Notes: generated by a model from the sequence alone, not told the origin. 7,404 nt of DNA from Burkholderiales bacterium UBA2463 (GCA_002342295.1 DDPR01000017.1:1-7404); one strand, 5' to 3'; positions 1 to 6,848 are shown, counted from the stretch's first letter. A program made the numbers and translations.

Positions 1-711
1 GTTTAGGCGCTTGAAAACTTGAAAATACGTCTTCGGTTCTGTCGGGAGCGAGCTAGGTGGGCTCTTAGCGTGGCCGTCTGGCGCCCCAAAAATGGCCGAT
101 CCCGCCACAAACGTATCTGCGCCCGCTGCGGCCACCGCGGAGATGTTGTCCGGCTTTATGCCGCCATCCACTTCAAGCCGAATGGCCTGCCCGCCTCGCT
201 CTTGATGTGTATCAATCCGCGAGCGCAGAGCCTTAATTTTTTCCAGGGTGCTCGGAATGAAGGCTTGCCCCCCAAAGCCCGGATTCACAGACATCAGTAG
301 AACCATGTCGAGCTTGTCCATCACCCAATCCAGGCAGTCAAGGGAGGTGGCAGGGTTGAGCACCAACCCTGCCTTGCAGCCCTGATCTTTTATAAGTTGC
401 AGGCTTCGATCGACGTGTTCAGAGGCCTCGGGGTGAAAGGTGATGATGTCGGCGCCCGCCTTTGCAAATTCAACGATGAGTGAGTCCACGGGCGACACCA
501 TGAGGTGCACATCAATCGGGATGCTCACGTGGGGCCGAAGCGCAGCGCAGACCAGTGGCCCAACGGTGAGGTTGGGCACGTAGTGATTGTCCATCACGTC
601 AAAGTGAATGAAGCCTGCGCCTGCAGCCTCCACGGCGCGCACCTCTTCGCCCAGTCGGGCAAAGTCTGCCGAAAGAATGCTTGGGGCAATACAGTAGGGT
701 TGTTTGCTCAT
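1..711 (-). CDS. rpe: Ribulose-phosphate 3-epimerase, runs off the left edge, possibly frameshifted near its 3' end
   Basis: Interconverts D-ribulose 5-phosphate and D-xylulose 5-phosphate in the cytosol (pentose phosphate pathway, Calvin cycle in autotrophs). Read on the minus strand from ATG at 711, it begins MSKQPYCIAPSILSADFARL, the standard start of the family. The metal and active-site residues are in place: H36 and D38 in FIHFDVMD, H69 in DVHLM, NPGFGGQ around 143-149, D182 in VDGG, and the phosphate-binding GSAIFG at 204-209. An AGGG at 721-718 overlaps the stop of the small upstream gene and is spaced 6 nt from the ATG, which suggests translational coupling. The frame is open to base 1, giving 237 codons, already longer than the usual ~220-230. 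After GAPD (residue 212) it becomes proline-rich and unlike the expected C-terminal helix. Another frame (stop TAA at 5-3) reads ATLRAHLARSRQ there and looks more natural. Identity is certain; the C-terminal end is not. Confidence 0.93.
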   Translation of the reverse strand, partial: MSKQPYCIAPSILSADFARLGEEVRAVEAAGAGFIHFDVMDNHYVPNLTVGPLVCAALRPHVSIPIDVHLMVSPVDSLIVEFAKAGADIITFHPEASEHVDRSLQLIKDQGCKAGLVLNPATSLDCLDWVMDKLDMVLLMSVNPGFGGQAFIPSTLEKIKALRSRIDTHQERGGQAIRLEVDGGIKPDNISAVAAAGADTFVAGSAIFGAPDGHAKSPPSSLPTEPKTYFQVFKRLN

Positions 712-719
712 AGCCCGCC

Positions 720-803
720 CTATTTTTTCTTGTGCATGGTCCAAGCGACAATGCCAATCAGCACGGCCAAAGCGACGCCCGCCTCAAGGAAGATTAGCCA
801 CAT
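720..803 (-). CDS. Small single-pass membrane protein, 27 aa, function unknown
   Basis: A short frame from ATG at 803-801 to TAG at 722-720, ending 8 bp before rpe on the same strand. The product begins MWLIFLEAG, continues as one hydrophobic segment (about residues 2-22, including VALAVLIGIVAW) and ends TMHKKK. The charge pattern, none at the N-terminus except a Glu and three Lys at the C-terminus, predicts an N-out, C-in single-pass inner-membrane protein. A purine-rich AAAGGGA lies upstream, but its spacing to the ATG (11 nt) is longer than ideal. Reasons to believe it: a clean transmembrane segment with a basic stop-transfer tail ending exactly where the next gene begins, and a stop codon that contributes to the rpe ribosome binding site. 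Reasons for doubt: it is very short and its start overlaps that of mltA. It resembles, from memory only, short hypothetical membrane proteins of Burkholderiales. I cannot assign a function. Confidence 0.55.
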   Translation of the reverse strand: MWLIFLEAGVALAVLIGIVAWTMHKKK

Positions 804-2004
804 GATGTCTTCATTCCCTTTGTTAGCCGCACGATACTTCAAAGTGCGCGTGCGCGCCCTGCTGGCCTCTATCTTCTTGGTCCTTGGGATGACCTCAGGT
901 TTTGCCCAGAGCCGCTCAGAGCCCAGCCTCTCGGGCTTCACACCAATCTCCTTTGCCGAACTTGAGGGCTGGTCGCAGGATGGGCTCTTGCAGGCCTGGC
1001 CTGCCTGGCAGCGGGGCTGTAAGGTCCTAATGGCTCGGTCAGAGCCCATGGCCTCCATCTGTCAGCGCTCTCTTTTCGTGTCCCAGGATGACGAGGCAGC
1101 CATCCGGTCCTTTTTTGAGTCGGAGTTTGTACCCCACAGGGTGCGCGACTCAAAGGTAAAGGAGGCGCGCGATGCCCACTCCAACCTTGTTACCGGCTAC
1201 TACGAGCCTCTCCTTATGGGTTCGCGCTCGCCAAGCTCGCGCTTTCAGATTCCGGTGCATCGGGCCCCCGGCGACATCGTGGCGGTCGACCTCTCTTCTC
1301 AGTACCCGGAGTTGCGGGCCATGCGCCTGAGGGGCCGATTGGTGAAGTCCCCCGAGGGCAGCAAGATTGAACCCTACCCAAGCCGCTCGGAGCTTGAGCG
1401 ATCAGGCGTGCTTAAGGGCCTTGAGATTGCTTACCTCGAAGATCCTGTTGAAGCTTTTTTTATGGAGGTGCAGGGCTCGGGAAAGATTCAGTTGCCTGAC
1501 GGTTCCCTCATACGGCTAGGCTATGCCAACCAGAATGGACACCCCTACCGATCGATTGGCGCCTATCTGGTTGAGCGAAAAGAGCTCACCCTCGCGCAGG
1601 CGAGCATGCAGGGCATTAAGAACTGGGTGAAGGCCAACCCTGCCCGACGCGATGAGCTTTTGCATCAGAACCCCAGCAAGATCTTCTTTCGTGAGCTCCC
1701 TGCCCCAGCAGATGCCTCCGAGGGACCGCTGGGCGCCATGGGCGTTCCGCTCACAGCGGGCCGATCAATAGCGATTGACCCGAGCCATCTGCCTCTGGGG
1801 CTGCCCGTGTTTCTCAGAACCCAGTTGCCCTCGGGTGCGCAGCTTGCACGACTGGTTCTTGCCCAGGACATTGGGAGTGCCATTCGTGGAGCCCACCGAG
1901 CTGACCTTTTTTTTGGAACGGGAGTCGCAGCAGGCGAGGATGCAGGACGCATGCGGTCTCGCGGTGAACTCGTGGTGCTTCTGCCCAGAGCAAGCGCCCG
2001 CTAG
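802..2004 (+). CDS. mltA: Membrane-bound-type lytic murein transglycosylase A (MltA), 400 aa
   Basis: Cleaves the beta-1,4 MurNAc-GlcNAc bond of peptidoglycan, forming 1,6-anhydro-muropeptides in the periplasm, for wall turnover. The MltA barrel domain shows GYYEPL at 132-137 and QGSGKIQLPDG from 224, then GYANQNGHPYRSIG. The C-terminal 3D domain follows: AIDPSHLPLG, then QDIGSAIRG with D356 and RADLFFG with D368, the conserved aspartates (the second is likely the catalytic acid by analogy with E. coli MltA). The frame is open further upstream to 505, but that stretch is antisense to rpe. ATG 802 (or 805) is preferred because it follows AAGGA at 786-790 and gives a signal peptide: basic KVRVR at 14-18, hydrophobic LLASIFLVLG, likely cleavage after A35 (GFA|QS). 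There is no lipobox cysteine, unlike E. coli MltA, so the product is probably soluble in the periplasm. It ends 15 bp before trpE. Confidence 0.93.
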   Translation: MMSSFPLLAARYFKVRVRALLASIFLVLGMTSGFAQSRSEPSLSGFTPISFAELEGWSQDGLLQAWPAWQRGCKVLMARSEPMASICQRSLFVSQDDEAAIRSFFESEFVPHRVRDSKVKEARDAHSNLVTGYYEPLLMGSRSPSSRFQIPVHRAPGDIVAVDLSSQYPELRAMRLRGRLVKSPEGSKIEPYPSRSELERSGVLKGLEIAYLEDPVEAFFMEVQGSGKIQLPDGSLIRLGYANQNGHPYRSIGAYLVERKELTLAQASMQGIKNWVKANPARRDELLHQNPSKIFFRELPAPADASEGPLGAMGVPLTAGRSIAIDPSHLPLGLPVFLRTQLPSGAQLARLVLAQDIGSAIRGAHRADLFFGTGVAAGEDAGRMRSRGELVVLLPRASAR

Positions 2005-2019
2005 GCTTACACTTGCCAA

Positions 2020-3519
2020 ATGAGTGACTCGCTCTCATTTGAGGCCTTCTCGCGTTTGGCCGAGCGGGGCTTTAATCGCATCCCCCTCTCTCGCAGCCTG
2101 AACGCGGATCTCGATACCCCGCTCTCGGCCTACCTCAAGCTTGCTGCTTGCCCAAGCACTTTTTTGCTCGAGTCGGTGGTGGGCGGAGAGCGTTTTGGCC
2201 GCTACTCCTTCATCGGCTTGCCGGCGCGAACTCGAATTGAAAGCTTCGACCAGGAGACGCGCGTGCTCACGGACGGCCGAGAGGTTCAGGCCCACGCGGG
2301 AGACCCACTGGCCTTTATTGAATCTTTCATGCGGCGGTTTCGAGCTGCTCCAGCCGAGGGCCTGCCCCGTTTTGCTGGTGGTTTGGTGGGCTACTTTGGG
2401 TACGACACCATCCGGTTCATTGAGCCCAGGCTGAATAAAGACGAGCCCAAGCGTCGTCCCGACCCCATGGGGCTGCCCGACATCCTGTTGCTGCTCACCG
2501 AAGAGTGGGCCGTGTTTGACAACCTTACGGGGCGGCTCTCTCTCTGGGTCTACGCATCGCTTGATAAAGAAGGCATAAGCGCGAGAGCTGCCTTTGATTC
2601 AACCCAAGAAAGGCTTGATGCTCTGGTGAGGAGCCTTGAGTGCGCACTTGCGCCTCCAGTCGTCCAGAGGGCTGCCCCCCAAGAGGTTCGTCGAGACTTC
2701 AAGAAAGAAGACTTTCTGCGCGCAGTTCATTTGGCCAAGGACTACATTGCCGCTGGAGATGTGATGCAGGTGGTCCTTGCCCAGCAGCTTCAGAGGCCTT
2801 ATGAGGGCTCTGCGCTCACGCTCTACCGCGCCCTTCGCGCGCTCAATCCCTCGCCCTATATGTATTTCTACGATATGGGGGATTTTCAGATTGTTGGCGC
2901 CTCGCCAGAGATTCTCGTTCGTCAGGAGGGCCGACGCGTCACCGTCCGTCCCATTGCTGGGACGCGGCCTCGTGGTGGGACCCCCAAGGAGGACGCTGCC
3001 CTTGAGGAAGAATTGAAGGCTGACCCCAAGGAGCGGGCTGAGCATGTCATGCTCATTGATCTCGCACGCAATGACGTGGGTCGAATTGCGGAGGTGGGCT
3101 CTGTGCGCGTCACTGAGCAGATGGTGGTGGAGCGCTACTCGCACGTCATGCATCTGGTGAGCGACGTAGAGGGTGTGCTCTCGGAGGGGCTCACCAACAT
3201 GGACGTGCTGCGCGCGAGCTTCCCTGCGGGAACGCTCAGTGGTGCGCCCAAGATTCGCGCCATGGAAATTATCGATGAGCTCGAGCCTGTGAAGCGCGGG
3301 CTCTATGGCGGGGCCTGCGGCTACCTCTCTTTTTCAGGCCAGATGGACCTGGCCATCGCCATCCGAACAGGTGTGCTGAAAAACCAAACCTTGTTTGTCC
3401 AGGCTGGCGCAGGCATCGTGGCCGACTCGGTGCCTGAGTCTGAGTGGCAGGAGACCGAGACCAAGGCACGCGCTGTGATTCGAGCCGCAGAGATCGCAGA
3501 GCGGGGGCTCGAGCCATGA
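2020..3519 (+). CDS. trpE: Anthranilate synthase component I, 499 aa
   Basis: With TrpG, converts chorismate and glutamine-derived ammonia to anthranilate, the committed step of tryptophan synthesis. TrpE carries the chorismate site. The N-terminal domain has LLES at 49-52, followed by GRYSFIG, the motif tied to tryptophan feedback inhibition in the family. The chorismate-binding domain shows RPIAGTRPRGG from residue 310, KERAEHVMLIDLARNDVGRI, FPAGTLSGAPKIRAMEIIDE and YGGACGYLSFSGQMD in the expected order. Length is normal and all landmarks are intact. ATG 2020 has only a weak AGG (2003-2005, overlapping the mltA stop) about 14 nt upstream, so initiation may depend on coupling to mltA or on a leaderless transcript. 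No Trp-rich leader peptide or attenuator fits in the 15-bp gap. The stop overlaps the trpG start (ATGA), coupling the two subunits. Confidence 0.97.
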   Translation: MSDSLSFEAFSRLAERGFNRIPLSRSLNADLDTPLSAYLKLAACPSTFLLESVVGGERFGRYSFIGLPARTRIESFDQETRVLTDGREVQAHAGDPLAFIESFMRRFRAAPAEGLPRFAGGLVGYFGYDTIRFIEPRLNKDEPKRRPDPMGLPDILLLLTEEWAVFDNLTGRLSLWVYASLDKEGISARAAFDSTQERLDALVRSLECALAPPVVQRAAPQEVRRDFKKEDFLRAVHLAKDYIAAGDVMQVVLAQQLQRPYEGSALTLYRALRALNPSPYMYFYDMGDFQIVGASPEILVRQEGRRVTVRPIAGTRPRGGTPKEDAALEEELKADPKERAEHVMLIDLARNDVGRIAEVGSVRVTEQMVVERYSHVMHLVSDVEGVLSEGLTNMDVLRASFPAGTLSGAPKIRAMEIIDELEPVKRGLYGGACGYLSFSGQMDLAIAIRTGVLKNQTLFVQAGAGIVADSVPESEWQETETKARAVIRAAEIAERGLEP

Positions 3520-4112
3520 GCGGTCTGCGACTTCTTATGGTCGATAACTACGACTCTTTTACCTTTAACCTGGTTCAGTACTTTGGCGAGCTTGGTGCGC
3601 AGGTTCAGACTGTTCGGAACGACTCCCTGGGCGTAGCCGATGCGCTCTCGCATGAGCCCGACTGCATCGTCATTTCCCCTGGCCCCTGTAGCCCCAGCGA
3701 GGCGGGCATCTCCGTTGACCTCGTGCGCACTCTGTCTCGCATGACCAAGCCCATACCCCTTCTGGGCGTCTGCCTGGGCCACCAGGCCATCGGGCAGGCT
3801 TTTGGGGCGCAGGTGATTCGGGCCAAGACCCTCATGCATGGCAAGACCTCGAATATTCAGCACGAAGGACAGGGCGTCTTTCGTGGCCTCGCAAACCCCC
3901 TCACCGTCACGCGTTACCACTCGCTGGCCATTGACTCAGCCAGCCTGCCGTCTGAACTCCACATCACCGCGCGCGCGCAGGACGGCGAGATTATGGGAAT
4001 TGAGCACCGCTCCTTACCTATTCACGGGGTTCAGTTTCACCCCGAGTCCATCCTGACCCAACAGGGTCATGAGTTGCTTCAAAACTTCCTCACCTTGGCC
4101 AAGGCCTCATGA
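3516..4112 (+). CDS. trpG: Anthranilate synthase component II (glutamine amidotransferase), 198 aa
   Basis: Class I glutamine amidotransferase subunit that releases ammonia from glutamine and passes it to TrpE; in bacteria with one such subunit it may also serve 4-amino-4-deoxychorismate synthase for folate. It begins MSGLRLLMVDNYDSFTFNLV, the typical family start. The oxyanion motif SPGPCSP comes next, then the nucleophile C86 in LGVCLGHQAIG, MHGKTSNI and the catalytic H175 and E177 in VQFHPES. The frame is open further upstream inside trpE, but ATG 3516 sits in the ATGA overlap and starts right at the conserved N-terminus. The stop overlaps trpD, again by ATGA. Length is normal and the full Cys-His-Glu triad is present. 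Confidence 0.97.
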   Translation: MSGLRLLMVDNYDSFTFNLVQYFGELGAQVQTVRNDSLGVADALSHEPDCIVISPGPCSPSEAGISVDLVRTLSRMTKPIPLLGVCLGHQAIGQAFGAQVIRAKTLMHGKTSNIQHEGQGVFRGLANPLTVTRYHSLAIDSASLPSELHITARAQDGEIMGIEHRSLPIHGVQFHPESILTQQGHELLQNFLTLAKAS

Positions 4113-5161
4113 ACACGCCCATGCCCTTAAGCGAGGCCCTGAACCGGCTTGTGGCCCGCCAAGATCTCTCGCGAGATGAGATGTTGTCGCTCATGCGACA
4201 GGTGATGGCAGGAGATGTGCCGCCCACTCAGCTCGCGGCGTTTCTTATGGCCCTTCGGGTAAAGCGCGAGTCGGTCGAGGAGATCGCTGCTGCCGCCCAA
4301 GTCATGCGAGAGTTCGCAACCCCTGTGCCAGTTCAGCTTGAGCAGATTCCGGGCCTTGTCGATCTCTGCGGGACGGGCGGTGATGGCGCCCACACCTTTA
4401 ACATCTCGACCACCGCCATGTTTGTGGCCGCAGCGGCCGGCGCGAGAGTGGCCAAGCACGGGGGCCGTGCGGTGTCCTCAAGCACAGGAAGTGCGGATGT
4501 GCTCGAGGCACTCGGTGCCAATATCCACCTCGCGCCCAACCAAGTTGCTCGCTGTATCGACGAGGTCGGCGTGGGCTTCATGTTTGCTCCCAACCACCAC
4601 GAAGCCATGAAGCATGTCGCGCCTGTTCGCAAAGAGCTGGGCGTGCGAACCATTTTCAACATTCTTGGGCCACTAACGAACCCGGCCGGGGCCCGCCATC
4701 AGCTCATGGGAGTCTTCTCAACGGAGCTGGTTCGCACCCAGGCTGAAGTGCTGCGCAGCCTGGGCTCGCAGCATGTGCTCGTTGTACACGCCCGAAATGG
4801 CCTGGACGAAATCGCCATCGAGGGCGAAACCTTCTTGGCCGAACTCACGTCAGACGGCGATATTCATGAGCGGCTCGTCTTTGCTCAGCAATACGGTGTA
4901 CCCGCCTACAGCGCCGAGGACCTTCAAAGGGGCCTATCCGCAAGAAACAAGGACGAGGCCCTCGCCCGGCTGAAGTCAGCCTTGGCAGATGAGCCTGGGC
5001 CTGCTCGAGACATCGTGGCCATGAATGCCGGCGCGGCACTCTGGGCCGCGGATGTGGCCACGAGCCTGGCTGACGGCATTCGCCAGGCGCGCGCTGTTTT
5101 GCAGAGCGGTGCGGCCGCTAAGAAGCTGGATGAGTTTGTAGCCTTCACCCGCGCAGCATGA
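4109..5161 (+). CDS. trpD: Anthranilate phosphoribosyltransferase, 350 aa
   Basis: Transfers phosphoribosyl from PRPP to anthranilate, giving N-(5'-phosphoribosyl)-anthranilate, the second step of tryptophan synthesis. An all-helical N-terminal domain (PMPLSEALNRLVARQDLS) precedes the PRPP-binding motif DLCGTGGDG, with GTGGD at 88-92. NISTTA follows at 98-103, then KHGGRAVSSSTGSAD at 116-130 and VRTIFNILGPLTNPA, which are the classical family landmarks. This is a monofunctional protein of ordinary length, not the TrpG-TrpD fusion of enterobacteria. AAGG at 4101-4104 is a short-spaced ribosome binding site inside the trpG end, and ATG overlaps the trpG TGA. The TGA of trpD overlaps the ATG of trpC in the same way. 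Confidence 0.97.
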   Translation: MNTPMPLSEALNRLVARQDLSRDEMLSLMRQVMAGDVPPTQLAAFLMALRVKRESVEEIAAAAQVMREFATPVPVQLEQIPGLVDLCGTGGDGAHTFNISTTAMFVAAAAGARVAKHGGRAVSSSTGSADVLEALGANIHLAPNQVARCIDEVGVGFMFAPNHHEAMKHVAPVRKELGVRTIFNILGPLTNPAGARHQLMGVFSTELVRTQAEVLRSLGSQHVLVVHARNGLDEIAIEGETFLAELTSDGDIHERLVFAQQYGVPAYSAEDLQRGLSARNKDEALARLKSALADEPGPARDIVAMNAGAALWAADVATSLADGIRQARAVLQSGAAAKKLDEFVAFTRAA

Positions 5162-5973
5162 TTCAGACGCCAGACATCCTGCGGGCCATTCTCGAAACCA
5201 AGTCTCGGGAGGTGGCTCAGACGAAAATCGAGTTGCCGGAGTCTGAGGTTCGCAGCCGGCTCAGAGCATTGTCCGGGGAGCCCACTCATCAGCCCCGAGG
5301 CTTTGAGCTCGCCATGCGAGCAAAGATGTCCTCTGGACAGCCCGCGGTCATTGCGGAGGTGAAGAAGGCAAGTCCCTCCAAGGGTGTAATTTGCGAGTAC
5401 TACAACCCAGGGGTGGTTGCCCAACAGTATGAGCAGGGCGGTGCGGCCTGCCTGTCGGTTCTCACCGACCGAGACTACTTCCAAGGGCACGAAGATCACC
5501 TCATTGAAGCGCGTGGCGCCTGCAGCCTTCCCGTACTTCGCAAGGACTTCGTCATTGATGCTTACCAGGTGGCGCAGGCGAGGCTCTGGGGCGCCGACTG
5601 CGTGCTGCTCATCATGGCTGCACTCTCTTTGCAACAGGCTCTGGAGCTCGAGTCCTGCGCGCACGAACTCGGTATGGATGTCTTGGTTGAGGTGCACGAA
5701 GAAGGGGAGCTTCATCAGGCCTTACGACTCAAGACGCCGCTCGTGGGCATCAATAACCGCAATCTGCGCACCTTTGAGACGTCGCTGGAGACCACACTCT
5801 CACTCCTCCCCCAGGTACCGGCCGACCGACTGCTGGTCACAGAGAGCGGAATCCTTTCGCCGTCAGATGTCATGCGACTGCGCGATCATGGAGTTGAAGG
5901 CTTCCTGGTGGGCGAGGCCTTCATGCGCGAGACCCATCCCGGCAAGGCCCTGCACCGCATGTTTTTCGAATGA
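5158..5973 (+). CDS. trpC: Indole-3-glycerol phosphate synthase, 271 aa
   Basis: Closes the indole ring: 1-(2-carboxyphenylamino)-1-deoxyribulose 5-phosphate to indole-3-glycerol phosphate with loss of CO2 and water. The TIM-barrel catalytic residues are visible in order: E67 and K69 in IAEVKKASPSKG, SVLTDRDYFQG at 100-110, the general-acid lysine K129 in VLRKDF, E178 in LVEVHEE, GINNRNLRTF from 197, and E229 with S230 in VTESGI. VEGFLVGEAFM near the end carries the phosphate-binding loop. It is monofunctional, without the TrpF half found in E. coli, so the phosphoribosylanthranilate isomerase must be elsewhere, as is usual in Burkholderiales. No good ribosome binding site precedes ATG 5158, which fits translation coupled to trpD through the ATGA overlap. 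It ends 24 bp before the hydratase gene. Confidence 0.97.
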   Translation: MIQTPDILRAILETKSREVAQTKIELPESEVRSRLRALSGEPTHQPRGFELAMRAKMSSGQPAVIAEVKKASPSKGVICEYYNPGVVAQQYEQGGAACLSVLTDRDYFQGHEDHLIEARGACSLPVLRKDFVIDAYQVAQARLWGADCVLLIMAALSLQQALELESCAHELGMDVLVEVHEEGELHQALRLKTPLVGINNRNLRTFETSLETTLSLLPQVPADRLLVTESGILSPSDVMRLRDHGVEGFLVGEAFMRETHPGKALHRMFFE

Positions 5974-5985
5974 GTCGAACAAAAA

Positions 5986-5991
5986 AAGGAG
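5986..5991 (+). promoter_or_regulatory. Strong Shine-Dalgarno site for the enoyl-CoA hydratase gene
   Basis: AAGGAG preceded by an A-run lies in the 24-bp gap after trpC and is spaced 6 nt from ATG 5998. It is the best ribosome binding site in the window and contrasts with the weak or overlapping starts of the trp genes. It suggests that the hydratase is translated independently and perhaps at a higher level. Confidence 0.85.
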
Positions 5992-5997
5992 ACAGTC

Positions 5998-6777
5998 ATG
6001 AACGAAGAATCCCTTGTGCTGACCGAGACCCATGGGCGGGTGGGCCTTGTTCGGCTCAATCGCCCCAAGCAGCTCAACGCCTTGAGCGATCCCCTTATGG
6101 ACGCCCTTGGCGAGGCCCTCATGGCCTTTGAGCGCAATGATGAGATTGCGGTCATGGTCATTACGGGCAGTGAGAAAGCATTTGCTGCGGGTGCCGATAT
6201 CACCCGCATGAAAGATCTCACCTACAGCGAGGCCTTCTCGGGCAACTTCATCAGCCGCAACTGGGAGCAGGTGCTTCGCTGCCGCAAGCCCGTGATTGCC
6301 GCTGTATCCGGTTATGCACTCGGAGGAGGGTGCGAGCTCGCCATGATGTGCGACACCATCGTGTGCGGCGAGAATGCCAAGTTCGCCCAGCCCGAGGTGA
6401 AACTCGGAATTCCCCCGGGTGCAGGCGGCTCTCAGCGCACGCCCCGCGCCATCGGCAAGGCCAAGGCCATGGATCTTTGCCTTACGGGAAGAATGATGGA
6501 TGCCGCAGAGGCTGAGCGTTCAGGGCTTGTCGCTCGTGTAGTGGCCGCAGACAAGGTGGTGGAGGAGGCCCTGGCCATGGCCACTGAAATGGCCGCCTAC
6601 TCAGTGACCACACTCATGCAGATCAAGGAGCTTGTGAACCAGGCCTACGAGGCGCCGCTCTCAGCGGGCCTTTTGCTTGAGCGTAGGGGTTTCCACGCAG
6701 CATTTGCCACCCAGGACCAGAAGGAGGGTATGGCCGCCTTCGTCGAAAAGCGCCCAGCCAGTTTTCGGGGTCGCTAG
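5998..6777 (+). CDS. Enoyl-CoA hydratase, crotonase family, 259 aa
   Basis: Predicted to add water to trans-2-enoyl-CoA, giving 3-hydroxyacyl-CoA, in fatty-acid beta-oxidation or related acyl-CoA catabolism. The crotonase fold is full length. The first oxyanion-hole strand is AFAAGADITRM (61-71). KPVIAAVSGYALGGGCEL spans 97-114, with one catalytic glutamate at E113. QPEVKLGIPPGAGGSQR holds the second at E133. Both acid-base glutamates of true hydratases are present, which argues against isomerase or dehalogenase variants; the exact substrate length cannot be told. The C-terminus (KEGMAAFVEKR) is typical of the family. It lies 24 bp after trpC, so it may be the last gene of the trp transcript, although its function is unrelated to tryptophan. 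It is followed by a hairpin and then the rRNA promoter. Confidence 0.93.
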   Translation: MNEESLVLTETHGRVGLVRLNRPKQLNALSDPLMDALGEALMAFERNDEIAVMVITGSEKAFAAGADITRMKDLTYSEAFSGNFISRNWEQVLRCRKPVIAAVSGYALGGGCELAMMCDTIVCGENAKFAQPEVKLGIPPGAGGSQRTPRAIGKAKAMDLCLTGRMMDAAEAERSGLVARVVAADKVVEEALAMATEMAAYSVTTLMQIKELVNQAYEAPLSAGLLLERRGFHAAFATQDQKEGMAAFVEKRPASFRGR

Positions 6778-6781
6778 GGTC

Positions 6782-6817
6782 AAAAAATTCTAAGCCCTTG
6801 AATTCGAAGGGCTTAGA
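6782..6817 (-). terminator. Rho-independent terminator-like hairpin with the T-tract on the minus-strand side
   Basis: Perfect 11-bp inverted repeat: left arm 6789-6799 (TCTAAGCCCTT), loop GAATTCG at 6800-6806, right arm 6807-6817 (AAGGGCTTAGA). Read on the minus strand the stem is followed by A and then six T (complement of the A-run at 6782-6787), the classical intrinsic terminator form. Read on the plus strand the right arm is followed by TCGGGTAG, with no T-tract. It lies just after the hydratase gene, where a plus-strand terminator would be expected. It could still act as a weak plus-strand terminator or as an mRNA 3'-end-protecting hairpin, or block antisense transcription coming from the rRNA side. 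Confidence 0.7.
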
Positions 6818-6848
6818 TCGGGTAGTCAATAGCGGTGAGGGGCTCTGT

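Noticed and set aside
700..726. Possible plus-strand promoter for mltA, TTGTTT at 700-705 and TATTTT at 721-726
   Set aside because: The spacer is only 15 bp and the -35 match is poor; too weak to list although a promoter is needed somewhere here.
505..801. Upstream extension of the mltA frame to ATG 505
   Set aside because: It is antisense to the well-conserved start of rpe and to the small membrane gene, resembles no protein, and would bury the signal peptide in the middle of the product.
3321..3920. Minus-strand frame (199 codons) opposite the trpE-trpG junction
   Set aside because: No domain or motif is recognisable and it is fully covered by conserved genes on the other strand.
4924..5715. 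Long minus-strand frame (263 codons) opposite trpD and trpC
   Set aside because: It lies opposite two fully conserved genes and shows no recognisable domain; such shadows are common in GC-rich coding DNA.
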